Counted from the stretch's first letter, positions 1 to 11,909 are shown. The stretch is 46,232 nt of DNA from Thoreauomyces humboldtii (GCA_027596035.1 JADGJA010000082.1:1-46232); one strand, 5' to 3'. Made by a program: numbers and translations. Notes: generated by a model not told the origin, from the sequence alone.

Positions 1-755
1 GCGCTCGTGTCGAGGGCGCGGTGATTTGTTTAATAGACAGTGGTGTGTGTGTGTGTGTGTGGAGATGGGAGGGATTGACCTACCGACCTGACCTTATGTA
101 GTATTTTCCCCTTGGTACTTTCGCATAGCCCACTCCGCCTTGCTCTGACATGGACGCGGACGTGGTGGACCGGGCAACGTGGGGTAGTTCGTCGTGGGGT
201 GCGGAAGTGAGCGAGAAAAAACATAAAAACGCTCGGCGGTGAGGGGCAGTCGAAAAAAATGGGAAAGCGCAGAAAAAGGAGGCCGCTCCCCGCAGACTCC
301 ACACGGGGGAACGTGGGGGTGCGGGCGGACTTTTTTCTCTCTTCTTCTGTTACTGTCCGCTTCGCTCATGTCAAGGGTTCATGATGAAAGTTCTCGTTAC
401 ACACACAACCCTCTTCGTGCTCCCTATTGCAGACTGCCGCTGCTGGTGTTTTTTCTTTTTTCCCATTTTTTTTCTTGCTGTGCGCCACTGACCTCATCTC
501 TCCTCGACAGCCGTCCATGCCTCTTCCTCTTCTTCTTCTTCTTCCTCTCCCTCAGCCCCCATGGATGGATGGATGGATGGAGGTCCAAAGAGGAAGAAGA
601 GAGAGAGAGAGGAAGAGAGCGCGCTGTTCGCTGTTCCAGCAGCTTCTCTTTCGCTCCATCCTCGTTCCTTTTTTTTTTAATTTTTTTTATTTTGTTTTCA
701 GCGGAGAGACCAAAGAGCAAGCACCCGGCGAAAGGTCCAATTCGAGTCGTCGGTG
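1..755. other. Intergenic / upstream low-complexity region
   Basis: I see no convincing gene here. Open frames on both strands are low-complexity (Phe/Ser/Arg/Lys runs) and lack recognisable domains. The stretch holds a short (GT)n tract at about 43-60, a long pyrimidine-rich region from about 410 to 690 with CTT runs and poly-T, and a (GGAT)n tract at about 562-580. The pyrimidine tract lies directly upstream of the small gene starting at 756 and may be its 5' UTR or promoter; that is inference only. Confidence 0.5.
43..60. repeat. (GT)n dinucleotide microsatellite
   Basis: Nine consecutive GT units are seen directly in the sequence. No gene overlaps it. Confidence 0.9.
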
Positions 756-1066
756 ATGGACGACCTCGAAGCCGGCAACCAGGATAGCTGGGGTTTCGAG
801 GATGAGCTCTTTTGGATCCCAGATGGCCGAGATATCGCTGCATGTAGGTCGACGTTCTTGCACGGCTTTTGTGTGGGGGGGGGGGGGCGGGGGCAGTTAT
901 CGTCAGGTGTAAGCAATTCCTCCGATGCCGTTACCCCTTCGCTCTCCATGTTGCAAAGGGTCTCTCGGTTCATCAACACTCCTCGAAGCGCTGGGGCCCG
1001 TTTCAAGACATGCAGGTCTTGTTGTCGAAACAGAGTAAAAATGGTTGGATTGGACTGAACCCATAG
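756..1066 (+). CDS. Small unidentified protein with short introns
   Basis: I do not recognise the family. An ATG at 756 opens an acidic, tryptophan-containing N-terminus (MDDLEAGNQDSWGFEDELFW...). A separate downstream frame ending at the TAG at 1064-1066 reads like a real C-terminal exon (KRWGPFQDMQVLLSKQSKNG...). Joining them needs one or two short introns across about 844-958, including a strong donor GTGTAAG at 907 with acceptor at 958. One phase-consistent model is 756-847, 897-906, 959-1066 (69 residues), but its first donor is weak and a 14-G homopolymer lies in that intron, so the exact structure is uncertain. The gene is convergent with MDM12, with about 100 bp between the stops. Confidence 0.4.
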
Positions 1067-1166
1067 GCAGTACAAAGATGATGGGAGATGAAGAACCGAC
1101 CGTTTTCCTCGTGCACACTGCTTCGAGAAGCGACTTCTTCCCACCTTTCCCGTCTCAATTTCAATT

Positions 1167-2778
1167 TCAACCATCGAACTCGTCGTACGACTGTCCATCA
1201 TCGTACACCCCTTCGCTCCCGCTAGCAAAGTCCCCGTCGACTCCATGACCGACCCCGCTACCCTGCGGATCGCTGAATAGCTTCAATGACTGGTGATTAG
1301 GAAACACCAGAAAGTCCTATACCGGAAACAAGAGCATGGGTCAGACAAGGAGAAGATGCATGGAATCAAAGCGAGGTGTTTTTTTTTGAGTACCTGGATG
1401 ACCTTGCGAAGTTGTTCAACGATGAAGCGTTCAATGCGACCCACATTCTTGAGGACTCCCTGCTTGCGACCGTCCCCGACCTCAGAGTCGATGGAGACGT
1501 CGTGCAGGATGCTAGGATGTGCGTGAAGACGATCAATACTCTCCCGCTATCAGCTTCTTGTCAGCCTGCGGAGTCTATAACTCACGTGCTACCGGCGTCC
1601 GACTCTTTGAAGCAAAAGTTGACGCGATCGCCCAGGTACGAGATGAGTGCCGAGGCTGATAAGAGAGATCGTTATTAGATCGGAAACCTCACGATGCCTA
1701 CTGCCATACGAGACCAGAGCCTACCGGTGAAATGGAATCCAGTCAAGGTCAATACCAGCGGGAGCACCATGAACCCAGGTGTAGGCTGATTGACGATCAG
1801 CTCGGTCTGTATGGCCAGCCTCATGTTTCCCTTGTAGACGACCTCGAACTCGACCTGAGCGTCGCTCTGTCTCCGCATGCCGTCCGCGTAACTCTCGGCG
1901 ACCTGATGATCGGTCAACATCGGCCTGACCGGAGGGGCAGGAGGCAGGATGCGTGGGGAAGGTGGTGGGTATATCTCGATCTCGGGTGTATCCGAGAAGG
2001 TGGTGGAAGCGGTGAGGGTTGTGGCGAATGAATGAGCGATGATGGAAGGCGGAGCGGAGGAGATCGCGGGTCGAAAATGGGGTATGGACGATGACGAGAA
2101 CGAGTGCGAGTGATTGGATGTTGTGGCTGGTGGTCGTGGGGATGACAGGCCAAGGCCCAAACCGAGTCCGATGTGGCCTGACCAGCGGGACCCATAGCTG
2201 TAAGTGGGGCTACGAGAGAAGGAGGGGGGTGGAGAGAATACGGGACGAGCGGGTTGCTGTCGTTGTACTGGACGTTGTTGGTCGGCAAGGTATCCGAAGT
2301 TGTCGTAGGAGAGGTTTCGCGCGGCAGCCAAAGACGACATTTCATGTTCATCCGGAGTGGATTCCATGTGATCGTAAGCTCCACCTTGGGAATGAGGCGC
2401 TCCATAGAAGTAACTCTCGGATACGGTATCCTCGTTACGATCGTCCACCGTCCCCTCGTATCCGGTGTCCCACTCGTCTCCGCTCATGACGGACGACGCG
2501 GGACCTCGGCCGCCCAGTCCGGGGAATCCGGGAACAGAGGGGGGCGTGCTTGGTCTCCATATCTCTGGATCCTCCGGGAGGTAGAACTCTGGTGCGGGAT
2601 CACATATGTCGATGACGGCGACCTCAGGCGGCACGTCTCCGAAGTCGAGTTCTGTGACCTGTAGCGGACCGAGGAAGGGGGGCAGGTCGATCTGACGAAA
2701 CCTGGCGTTGAGAAAGGAGCGCAATGCCTCTGCTTCCTGACCGTCGTTGAGGAGATCCCAATTGATCAGGAAGGACAT
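1167..2778 (-). CDS. MDM12: Mdm12, ERMES complex subunit
   Basis: Mdm12 is the soluble SMP-domain subunit of ERMES, which tethers ER to mitochondria and moves phospholipids between them. The N-terminus begins MSFLINWDLLNDGQ and contains the typical start of the family (LNARFRQIDLPPFLGPLQV..DFGDVPPEV..IDICDP..EFY). The middle is a Ser/Pro-rich insertion. The C-terminal part is split: exons 2778-1725, 1655-1586, 1511-1394 and 1316-1167 join in phase and restore the conserved ..SYLGDRVNFCFKE.. and SEVGDGRKQGVLKNVGRIERF.. blocks. The predicted product is 463 residues, ordinary for Mdm12. The start is the Met beginning MSF; an extension seven codons upstream is not needed. The exon junctions are inferred from splice consensus, phase and family conservation. 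Confidence 0.93.
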
Positions 2779-2988
2779 ATGTGGGGTGACGCTGGACACG
2801 CTCTATTGTACACGATGGACATGGGGTTTTGCGGTAGGAGGAGAATGGCAACTGCCTGTGCGTCCGAAAACGACCGCACGAAAGAAGCAGACGGACACAA
2901 GCTTAAAATTTGAACCTACCTGGTACGGCCCTACCGTACGTAACATTCCTACCATTAGTGAACTCTTCCAGCACTCTCTCTTTTCGCA

Positions 2989-4722
2989 ATGGCTTCTCGA
3001 TGGGGTAGTCTCCTAGGCACCTTCGTGTCAAACGTCCTCGATCCATTGTCCTCGGTGAGTGCGTCGCAAAAGGACAGGTTTCCACCTCGCCTCTCGTTGC
3101 TCGCTCGTCTAACCTGGCTATCCCTCGTTGTTCAGTTCCTCGTCGACAAGAAGGTCAGCAAGGACTGGAAGTCGTCCCGAAAAACGTCGAGCGACAGCGA
3201 CGAGGAGACCATCCTCACCACGGACCGTCAGTGCTTCGCCATGGTGCTCGCGGACGAGGGCCTCATGAAGGAATTTACTGAATTTGCAGAGGTACGACCG
3301 GTACCAGCTTGCTCTGCTCCTTCTGCAACGCTTGGCATACTCAACTCTTGCCGTTCGCCCATGCAGCAATCACACTTCGGGGAAAATTTGGCCTTCTACA
3401 CGGCTCTTGTCGCGTTAGAGGACCAGGTCCTCGCTGAGTTTCCCTATACCCGAACGAGCATACAGAGATTCCTCAACTCTCCAGGACCCTCCCCGTCTCC
3501 GTTGGCGCCGCTCATCTCGCCCACTCTGCTGCCGCACTTTCTTTACTTTCACGCCTGCTACCTCGCCCCAGGCGCCATAACGGAGTTGAACGTGTCCAGC
3601 GCTATCCTTGCGCGGTCGGAGGACGTCTGTCACGCAGGAGCGAGGGTGGACGTGTTTGCGCAGGCCGCTGATGAGATCATCGCCATTCTCTATTTCACTG
3701 GGTACCGGAAGTTTGTCGAGAGCCGGCCTCCTCCGCCCACGAAGAGCGCCATCACGAAATCGGGTCGAAGGGAGCGCGATGTTCATGCGGCACCTGGCCC
3801 GGCAGCTCCTAAAGTTGCAGAACCTGCACAGCCCATTATCAAGGAGGAACTTCCTGCGGTTCGTGAATCGTGGTTTCCGCAGACCAAGGTCATCAACCAG
3901 GAATCTTTGGAGGCGATCTCGGCTCCGGAACCAGAGTTCGTCAACTCGACGCTGGTCAGGAATGCTAATTTCCTCCTGAATCGGCTCGAGGGACGCGAAC
4001 ACATCGCAGCCATAGCCAAAGAATCAAAGGAGTCGTCTTCTCCGGTCCTGGAACCTGCAGTGCCGGACGACAGGTCATCCGCCTCCACGCGAACCGAGAC
4101 AGATCTGACACCACCCTCCCGGACTGCCTCGCTACGAATGTACAAAAACCCGCGGCTGAACTCCTCAGCCGCTTCCTTCGCATCCACACGCAGCATCAGC
4201 GCATCCCTTCGCTCCAAACTCCGAACAACAATGTCAAAGCTAAAGCCACCACGAAGCGCGGGATTCACGGACCGTCTGACATCACCTAGCGTCTACTCGT
4301 TCTTCAACAAGACGAACGAACCTCGATCGCCCGCGGATGCTACCGGTGCTCCAATCACCCCTCCGACGACGCCGCCGGCCGGTTCCAGGTTCGCGCATCT
4401 GGTGTCGACGAGAAGATACCCGTTCTCGCTGGACCTGACGAGAGACTCGTCGGTGCTGGTCGCCGAGGAGGACCAGGTTTTGGCGCCTCCTGTCGCCTTC
4501 GGACAACGGGTCAGGCCTGTCAGGCATGGTCCCAGGGCCATGGATGAGAAGGTTTCGGCTGCGGGGGCAGCAGGACATGTGGAGGGATCGTCGGACGGTC
4601 AGGACATCGTGGACAACCTTCCGTCTCCGGCTTTAACCGAGCACACCAGCGTCTCTGAGCGTTCGGTAGATGGAGTGACGGTGGAACCCGTCTTAGAATC
4701 GCCTGTTCAGGTCTCGGCGTAG
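2989..4722 (+). CDS. RGS-domain protein
   Basis: This is a regulator of G-protein signalling homology-domain protein of about 525 residues; such proteins bind G-alpha and usually stimulate its GTPase. Two introns are clear: 3055-3135 (GTGAGT donor, CTAAC branch site) and 3292-3366. After splicing, residues about 45-215 form the RGS fold, with the FTEFAE..FGENLAFY helix pair, a long loop, YFHACYLAPGAITELNVSS, and a final helix ending GYRKFVES. The rest is Ser/Pro/Thr-rich and looks disordered, with no membrane segments. The loop inside the RGS box is Pro/Ser-rich and longer than usual. The partner G-alpha is not in the window. Catalytic activity cannot be judged from sequence alone. Confidence 0.85.
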   Translation: MASRWGSLLGTFVSNVLDPLSSVSASQKDRFPPRLSLLARLTWLSLVVQFLVDKKVSKDWKSSRKTSSDSDEETILTTDRQCFAMVLADEGLMKEFTEFAEVRPVPACSAPSATLGILNSCRSPMQQSHFGENLAFYTALVALEDQVLAEFPYTRTSIQRFLNSPGPSPSPLAPLISPTLLPHFLYFHACYLAPGAITELNVSSAILARSEDVCHAGARVDVFAQAADEIIAILYFTGYRKFVESRPPPPTKSAITKSGRRERDVHAAPGPAAPKVAEPAQPIIKEELPAVRESWFPQTKVINQESLEAISAPEPEFVNSTLVRNANFLLNRLEGREHIAAIAKESKESSSPVLEPAVPDDRSSASTRTETDLTPPSRTASLRMYKNPRLNSSAASFASTRSISASLRSKLRTTMSKLKPPRSAGFTDRLTSPSVYSFFNKTNEPRSPADATGAPITPPTTPPAGSRFAHLVSTRRYPFSLDLTRDSSVLVAEEDQVLAPPVAFGQRVRPVRHGPRAMDEKVSAAGAAGHVEGSSDGQDIVDNLPSPALTEHTSVSERSVDGVTVEPVLESPVQVSA

Positions 4723-5125
4723 TAGCGCCTCGTTGGCCAAAATACCGTAACTTTCTCGGCGTATCAGCGGCCGTTCTTATTTGATTCCTACCATTTAGAC
4801 TAGACTTTCGAAAGAAATAGAATTATTTTTTTTTTTTACCCGTGCATGCGTGTTCTTGCCCCGTACCCAGCGGGTGTTTTATGACGATCTTCCAGTCTTA
4901 TTTTCTGGGTCTATACCGGATGCATGCTTTTTGACAGACAGCGGAGACAAGGTGCGCGCCAGAGTCAAAACTCTGCTATGCGGAACGATTCCGCTTCTCT
5001 GGCTGCGGCAACTGCTCCCTGTCCTAGTTGTCTTGGTTATAATTCGATCCGGCACTTTCATTAGCCTGATGATTGTGACCGTAGAACCATGTCTTGGACG
5101 TTGCACAGAATGTTTGGCCTTTTTC
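4723..5125. other. Convergent intergenic region
   Basis: This lies between the stop codons of the RGS gene and the profilin-4 gene. It contains a poly-T run near 4828-4838 but no frame with domain or exon character. I see nothing further. Confidence 0.6.
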
Positions 5126-5760
5126 TCATTTATTCTTCTTTCGTAGATAGTCCGCTGCGAGTTTCGTTGTCAACCGATCTATGGCTTGCATCCTACCATC
5201 CTCAAGCGCAGAAGCGTCTGCCGTTTCTTACCGAGTTTCTCGACGGCCTCGACAGCCACGCTGGCATGCATCCCTGCGGTGTACACTCCAAGAATATAGT
5301 ACTGATGCGTCCTGCATATGATGATTCCCATGCCTCCCTTTCATCCCAACGAAACCAAGGGCGTCAGGTCGGCAGTCGGCCCCATTTTCTGTTTTTCGCG
5401 AAACTCACGTTCTTCCCGTAAACCGCCATCGTGTCGGCTCTGACCACGTGGTACCCGACGTCGAGAAGCGTCACTCCCGATTCCATGATGCGAGCTTCCC
5501 GGGGCTTGTCGAATGCGTGCTGAATGGATGACCAGTCTGGCGATGGCATCTACGTTTCCAAAGAACGAGGCGGATAGCAGTTTTTAGTGAGGTGAACGTG
5601 CATGTCAAAGGCACGGAAAGGTCGATGGGAAGGGCCAAAGCTGGCTGCATACCACGAATTGAGGAGATTTTCCTTTGACTGCTCCATCCTTTATTCTGAT
5701 GATGGCTGCGTGCTCGATGTGGCCTGTTGTCAGAAGGGCTTCTTCGAGCAGAGAGTTCAT
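5126..5760 (-). CDS. PFN4: Profilin-4 orthologue
   Basis: This is a profilin-fold protein of the profilin-4 subfamily, which in animals is testis-enriched and binds phospholipids more than actin. Four exons join in phase: 5760-5653, 5549-5409, 5337-5232 and 5154-5126, giving 127 residues against about 129 in mammals. Conserved blocks include NSLLEEALLTTGHIEHAAII, KSPQFV, YHVVRADTMAVYGKN, GGMGIIICRTHQYYILGVYT and the terminal EKLADYLRKK, which matches the profilin-4 pattern rather than canonical profilin. All three introns have GT/AG ends. The gene is divergent from the F-box-like gene with only 108 bp between the start codons. Profilin-4 in a fungus points to a flagellated lineage, which is inference. 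Confidence 0.9.
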
Positions 5761-5868
5761 CGCCGGAAATGACTCGCGAGACGGCTGGGTGACGCTAACA
5801 GCAAAAAGATTCCGACTGCGCGCACCATAATTAATTATTACACACACGCAACGCACTTTCACTCGGGC
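5761..5868. promoter_or_regulatory. Short bidirectional promoter (PFN4 / F-box-like gene)
   Basis: Only 108 bp separate the divergent start codons at 5760 (-) and 5869 (+). The spacer holds an AT-rich AATTAATTATTACACACAC stretch. Its regulatory role is inferred from position. Confidence 0.45.
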
Positions 5869-7430
5869 ATGTCCGAGTCAAACTCCACCACCACCACCAT
5901 CACCCTACCCTCTGCCGCTGCTGCTCCCAGCATGGCGGCGGCTCCTGCCGTCTTCCCAAGTCCTGCGTCAATGAGCACCATGCCTGCGACGGTGGTGTCG
6001 GTGATCGCCGAATACCTGTCCGACCGCCGCTCGTTCGTGGCCTTCACGTCCGTGTGCACTCACGTGCGGTACGCCATCCGGCCCCGCCAGTACGCCAACC
6101 TTATCCGCAGACTCATGCACGACGATGCGGCCGAGTTCGGCCTTAACCCTGTCGCATACCGCGCGCTTCACGAGCCGACGCCGCCGGGAAGCAAGTTTCG
6201 TGAGATGGGCACCGCAAAATGTAAATGGGGTCAAGGGCTCGGGCCCGTCTTTTATCCCTTCTTGCGGCCGGATGATCTGAATGGTAGCGCTGCAGGGGCC
6301 CTACTGGCAGGCCCTTTAGGGGCCTCAAACTTCTTCTACGCGATCTTTGAAGACATCAAGAGGATGGATGAGGGTATCTGGAAAGGGCAGAGCTTTGCCG
6401 CGCACAGCTCCTTCATGCAGGCACTTCGTTGGAACCTGCTGCCGCTCGCGAAATGGATGCGCGCGAACGGGGCCGGAGTCTTAGACACAGACTGGGATCC
6501 TCTCCTTCACGCGACCAGGTCACGAAATATTGAAGTCTTGCGATTTGCAGTGGAAGAGAACTTCTTTGCAAATTACATGTACTGTGACCTGGTGCAGCCC
6601 AGAATGTGGGCCGCGATCGATGAAGCATACGACATGGACGACACAGACATGGTGGACTATCTTGTGCAAGTAAGTCTGACGCACAGGGCTATTGCAATGA
6701 TCATGCCGGGGGCGAAACCGCTCAAGTAAATGCATCATATAATCCGCGCCCCCAGATGGTCCACGACGACAGGGTGCCCCGATCGGTGGTTGATAACATC
6801 GGCGAACCAACCTGGAGCAAAGCAATAAAAAACGACGATCTGGATTTTGTGGCAAGCGCATTGGATGCCGGCAACGACGGATCACTCCTGGTCAAAGTGG
6901 CAGGGGCACGGCTCGCCTCTGCCATGACAAAGTTCTTGCATGCTCGAGGCGTAGATGTTCAGCCCGCCTTCGTGGAGGCCGCCTCAGTGCAGTCACCTGA
7001 TCAGGCAGTCATCGCGTACCTCGATTCTTTCGCGCGCTGGAACCCCACCACGGATCCTGCGTTTCCAGACCAGGAGTGTCTCGACACTGCATTGATCGAA
7101 ACCTTTTACTTCACGCGCCCGGTCATCTCCGATCACCTTCTGAAGCGCGGGGCCAAGCTACGACCCGACCTCCTGGACGACTTTGTTGCCGGCAGACTCA
7201 GCGCAGATTCGGCCATCGGTCCCCGCGACGTCACCGAAAAGTTCTTTTTTGACTTTTTGCGGGCTCATCGGGAGGCAAGCTGGGACTGGGAGTCACTGGT
7301 GACAAAGTGGTCGACCCGGCAACCCTATCCCGACGAACCGCGTTTTGCTGCCATGGATTGGAAAAGGAGCAAAGACAGATGGGAATATCTTGCCGCCAAA
7401 CTGAACGAGGTTTACACTGCGGCAGAGTGA
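5869..7430 (+). CDS. F-box-like / helical-repeat protein
   Basis: The product is about 491 residues from two exons (5869-6669 and 6756-7430) with a clear GTAAGT...CAG intron. After a Ser/Thr/Ala-rich leader, residues about 40-85 (ATVVSVIAEYLSDRRSFVAF..VCTHVRYAI) resemble an F-box, which would link a substrate to an SCF ubiquitin ligase. The rest is built of helical segments (for example LLHATRSRNIEVLRFAVEEN and KAIKNDDLDFVASALDAG) suggestive of degenerate ankyrin-type repeats, as in the large F-box/ankyrin families of chytrids. No catalytic motif is seen. The function is not established and the F-box call is moderate. Confidence 0.65.
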
Positions 7431-7710
7431 CTTTGTGATGCGTGCATGTCTTTGTCTCTCAATCTTAAGGTCACATGCTCCAACGGCCGAAGAAGAAGGA
7501 TGTTTTCTGAACCATGGAAGAAGGCTGCATGTCTCGTTTTGCACTTGACCCGCAAAAGCAAGGCCGATCGACATGCCGATCGACATGCAACGGCATATCC
7601 TACCAGCAAAACAACAATCAAGAAGGAAAAGGGTAGATGAAAGATAAGAAAAGGCACAAAAAAAAAAGGGTGCAAAACTAAGAGTGAGCTCAAAACCAAG
7701 CGAAAACATG
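7431..7710. other. Convergent 3' region between F-box-like gene and Raptor
   Basis: No gene is seen here. The stretch is A-rich on the + strand (AAGAAGAAGG, poly-A near 7657) and holds a directly repeated cgatcgacatg motif near 7565-7588. It is probably the two 3' UTRs. Confidence 0.5.
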
Positions 7711-10700
7711 CTAGTACAGAGGCACGGGGGATGTGGGATCGTTGCTTAGAGAGTAGAGTGAGATCCAAGGGGACAGCGCGCTCGTGGCAGCCAGTGCGAG
7801 TCTCAGAGGATGGAAGGCCACACAGTTGATTGTACCCATGCGTTGAGCTAAAAACCCATCAGAATATCGAGTTGTGCCGAGTAGGTTGCCGTTGACGTCG
7901 GCTACACGGATTCCGGATTCGTTGCCACTGTAAAAGATCGGCAGAAAGACAGTCAGCAGCTTGTTTCCTATGGATCGAAGGACCATCACAAAGCTAGCGC
8001 TTTACCATGCAAAGAGAGGGGCAGCAGGATGCACGTCGAACGCCGAGATCGGTCTACCGGGAGACAAGTCCAGCTTTCTGACCGACTCGCTCGCCCTCAA
8101 ATCCCAGACCCGTACGTCGCCCGCGACCGAACCCGAGACGACCGGCGCGTCCTGGACACCTGTCCCGACCTGTCTGACGGCCAGTATCCTATCCTTGTGT
8201 TCCTTGTAGGTCCTCACGACCGAGGTGGCAAGTGGTTCCCTCCTATCGTAAACCTGAACGGTCCCGTCCGCAAACCCAGCGAACACCATGTCACCACTCG
8301 CTCTGTCGGTCGTGACACATGTGACGGCCTTCAGACTTTTTGTCGGCATGATCTGCACGCACGTCTCCTTGTTGGCGTCCCATATCCTGATGACGCGAGA
8401 TTCTCCTGCGCACATGAAGAGACCCGTGGCTTGATGCCAGTCGGCCACGAGACCCGGTCCATTTGGAGTGGCTGCCAATTCCGGCAGGGCCCGCCACGCG
8501 GATATGCGTTTGATGTGACCTTGTTCGGCGTGCTTGCTGTAGAGTTGGATCACGCCGTCGTCGGATCCGGCCGCGACAAGAGTCAGGTCGGTTTCGTTGA
8601 TGAAGCGGAGGAAAGTGATGCGACTTCCGGCTGGGTTCCCGTTGTCAAAACACTGCAGTTGTGTTTGCTCTGCTGCGTCGTAGATTCTGCGGTCACGGAG
8701 ACATTGTGTTAAGTCTGGCGCGCAAAGCGCAACAATCATGCCGGTTTGAATTACCTGATTTCATGGTGACCTTCCGAAGTTGCTAGATGGTTCTCGTATG
8801 AGTGAAACGCGATCTTGGATGCAAGTGCGCCCTGGAATGTGAGACGACCATGTTCTTGCAATGTCTCGGTACCTAAGCTGACGAGTCAGAACACAAGATC
8901 GAGACTAGAGCTCTTATGCACCGACAACATACCGAGATACAATGGCGTGACAAGCTTCTTTGCTGATAACTCGCAGTTACGCTCTCGTCGCCACTCGCGC
9001 TCGATGAAGCGCACGCTTCCTGGGTCATCCACAGAGGGCGTCTAATCGACACAGGAAACCAAACTGTTAGGCCCTACTTGTCTTCTGAACACCGCGTACA
9101 ATACCACACCAGCACTCTAAACAAACCTGCATTTGTGGCTCTGCGAAGAACGTGCAACTCCATTCGAAGAACACCTCCGTGTCGATATCTGCCATGACGC
9201 CTTGCTTCTTCTTCGTCGCAGATGCCTTATCGCTCAGACCTGATGCGGTAGTTCCGTTCGACGATGCTCGTTCCGCACCTTCCGCTAGTGTGTTTGCCGA
9301 GGTTGGTTGTGAGATCGCGAGCTGCTGCCTGACGGTCCCATCGTTACTGTCCGACTCGGAAAAGGACGGTGCGACGCTTAGTTTCGGTTTGAGTGAAGAC
9401 AAAGAGTGCTCCGAGGATGTCGTGATTCCGTCCCCATGAAATTGTAGATGAGTGACCACTTCAGCCATAACGAAGTCAACGACGACGATAGCAGCAGCAG
9501 CCACATCGAGCGCAGAGTCTACGGAGAGAGTGAGAAGTCCCTTCCATATGTAACCCTGAGTCATTGCGAGGCTCGCGGCGTCGTGCAGAGGCATCGTGAG
9601 GACCTTTTCGGGCACGCCTGTTACGGACCCAGGGACATGAAGTGTGTCCTCGTTGGGTGGATGTTTGACCTGGTCTTCCGTCATGTCGGTTGCGATCGTC
9701 ACAAAGTTCTCGGGATATTCGTGCACGAACCGCGCGAGGATGCAAACGAGTTCCCTCCGTACCAGCGGAGACGCATCCGTGATGGTCGACAGCACGGCGT
9801 TTGCTACGTGCACTTCAAGGCCGGCGACGTGTTCTGTCCGGGGGAGATCACCGATCAGAGTCCGAAGGGCGCACAGAGCGGCTGCTCGCACGTCCGGTAC
9901 TGGATCTCGAAGCATCCTGCAGAGATGCTCATGGAGTTTCCGCTCAACTGCGACCCATTTTCCGTCCGCATGGTTTTCCCATACTTTGCTCAGGCCGATG
10001 CAAGACCATTGTCGGAGTAGCGGATCCTCTTCAGCTAGGTGGTCGATCAACGCAGGGATGAGATCGCCCTTGACACACGCTTGCTGTCCTATCGGGAAGT
10101 TCTGACAGAACACGGAAAGGATGAATACTGACATGGCACGGAGTCCCGATGGGTTCGGAATGTTGGCGAGAGAAGTCGGGGAAGCAAGGATCTTAATGAA
10201 GTACATGAAGCCATTGTCTTTTAGCAGATCCGTCTGGCAAGATCGATCCACCACGAGAATCTTCGTCCAGATGAAAATGAGTAGTGGTTTGAGCTCTGGC
10301 GCAGGACTCTGCAGCAGCTTCAGGACGTAAGGGAAGATACCGACGAGGAGCGCAAGGTTCACTGCCCACGGTCCGATGTCAAGGAAGCGACTAAGTAGCA
10401 TCATCGCTCGCAAGCGATGTACTTGACTAAGTAGAACTTGGAGCACGATGGGGAGTTGCTCTGGCGGGTTCTCGGCTGTTAAGCTTTTCGAGAGCCAAAC
10501 GTCGAAAGCTGTGAGCTGTTCCGCAAAGAAAGCGCTGTTCTGGTACTCCACGGGTGGTCCATCTCCTCCTGCCTCAGCCGCAAGCAGAGCCGGAAGTTGC
10601 GCAACGCAGCAGTCCGCTGCAAGGTCCCAAGATTGCCACATGGGATGCTGGTGGGTTGGCGGCAGAGCCGGCGAGCTGACAGGCGTACACATATAGTATC

Positions 10701-11909
10701 GCATAATGCGTTCTGCCAGTAGGAAGTTGCGGAAAAGAGCAGCAACCATGAGGTCCTGACGATATAGCCGCTTGAATAAGTCGTGGGGTAGGGTCGTCCA
10801 TGCGATGGTATCTGTGATTGCGGTGAATATCCAATTGAGCTCTCCGAGCGGCGTTCTTCGATCGTTCAAGCGCCCGGGAATCTTCATGATCATTTCGGGG
10901 GAGATGAAACTCAGCAACGGATTCTGAGTGACGGCCCATCTCAGAGCAATCTCAAGGGGTGTCGTGAGACAGCTCGTGAACACGTCAGCAGGCAGATCCG
11001 GATTCATTGGAAGGACCTGATTGGCTTTGCAGGCAGCAAGTTGTATGCACGCCTCCATGGGTATCGGCGTTTCCTTGTCGTGTTCTGCAAGCTCCTTTGC
11101 GCCAGCCACACGATTTTGTGCAGCGGTTTCTGCATCCCGTTGTGCAGCGAACCGATTGAACGCGTTCAAAATGTCCCCAGCGTTGCTGCAGTCGTAAACG
11201 TAGACGCAAGGCGACCCGAGCCACGTCTGCACGTCGTAGATCGAGATCGGAATGTACTGGGTATAGTTCTTGTTGAAGACCCAAAGCTCCCCACTGGGCG
11301 TAGGTTTGGGCACACCGTGTCCATTGTAGTGAAAGAGGATACGTTCCTCCTTCGCATTTCGTCGTAACGAGCAGCAAAGCTTCTTGGTCTCCTCGACCGA
11401 AGGGTCCAGAGACAATCGATACCGCGCCCGAGGCTGCAGTACCTCATACTGAGTCTGAAGGTTTCGCCCGATCGTCTCCAGTGCTTTGTTCGCAGGCAGG
11501 GAGAATGGATCGACCCAACACTCAAGCTTGGCTGATGGATTCGTTTTGACCAGGTCCGGCGGGTCCACGCCGATGTTCAGACACAGGACCAAGACTACCG
11601 AGACCGTCTTCATGCGTTCTCGCATGCGCCAGTCCGGAGCCGAGTGAGCATTCTCGTCCTCTCCATCTCCTTTCCGCTTTGTTCGCAAGTGCCTCCGCTC
11701 GGCATAAAAGTTTGGCGGTTGGTATTGATCGTGGAAGGCTCGTCGTGAGGAGACGCCAACGTCTGGAGGTTTCATGGGATGATGGCCCTGGAAAACCTAG
11801 ATCAACACCAAGCAGTGATAGACGCGGCAAGTAGACACGGCGGTACAGTACTCACTTCTCTGCGTGGCCGAATGAGCAATGCAGGTGGTGTGGGGAACGA
11901 GGCAGGCAT
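7711..11909 (-). CDS. KOG1: Raptor / Kog1, TORC1 scaffold subunit
   Basis: Raptor recruits substrates to TOR complex 1 and links nutrients to growth, acting at lysosome/vacuole membranes. Six exons join in phase: 11909-11856, 11787-9127, 9041-8933, 8872-8755, 8686-8006 and 7927-7711, for about 1279 residues. The N-terminal raptor-conserved caspase-like domain is intact (WRMRERMKTVSVVLVLCLN, GVDPPDLVKTNP.AKLECWVDP, ILFHYNGHGVPKPT, YVYDCSNAG). A HEAT-repeat region follows, then a low-complexity linker, then WD40 repeats (VRVWDLR, ISAFDVHP). The C-terminus ends GFLAQRMGTINCVAFHP.., typical of Raptor. The first coding exon (MPASFPTPPALL...) is inferred from a GTGAGT donor and phase; the Met at 11775 is an alternative start. 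Confidence 0.95.

Noticed and set aside
239..787. 182-residue plus-strand open frame
   Set aside because: Composition is homopolymer and pyrimidine-tract translation (runs of Phe, Leu and Ser). It has no domain and overlaps the start of a better candidate at 756.
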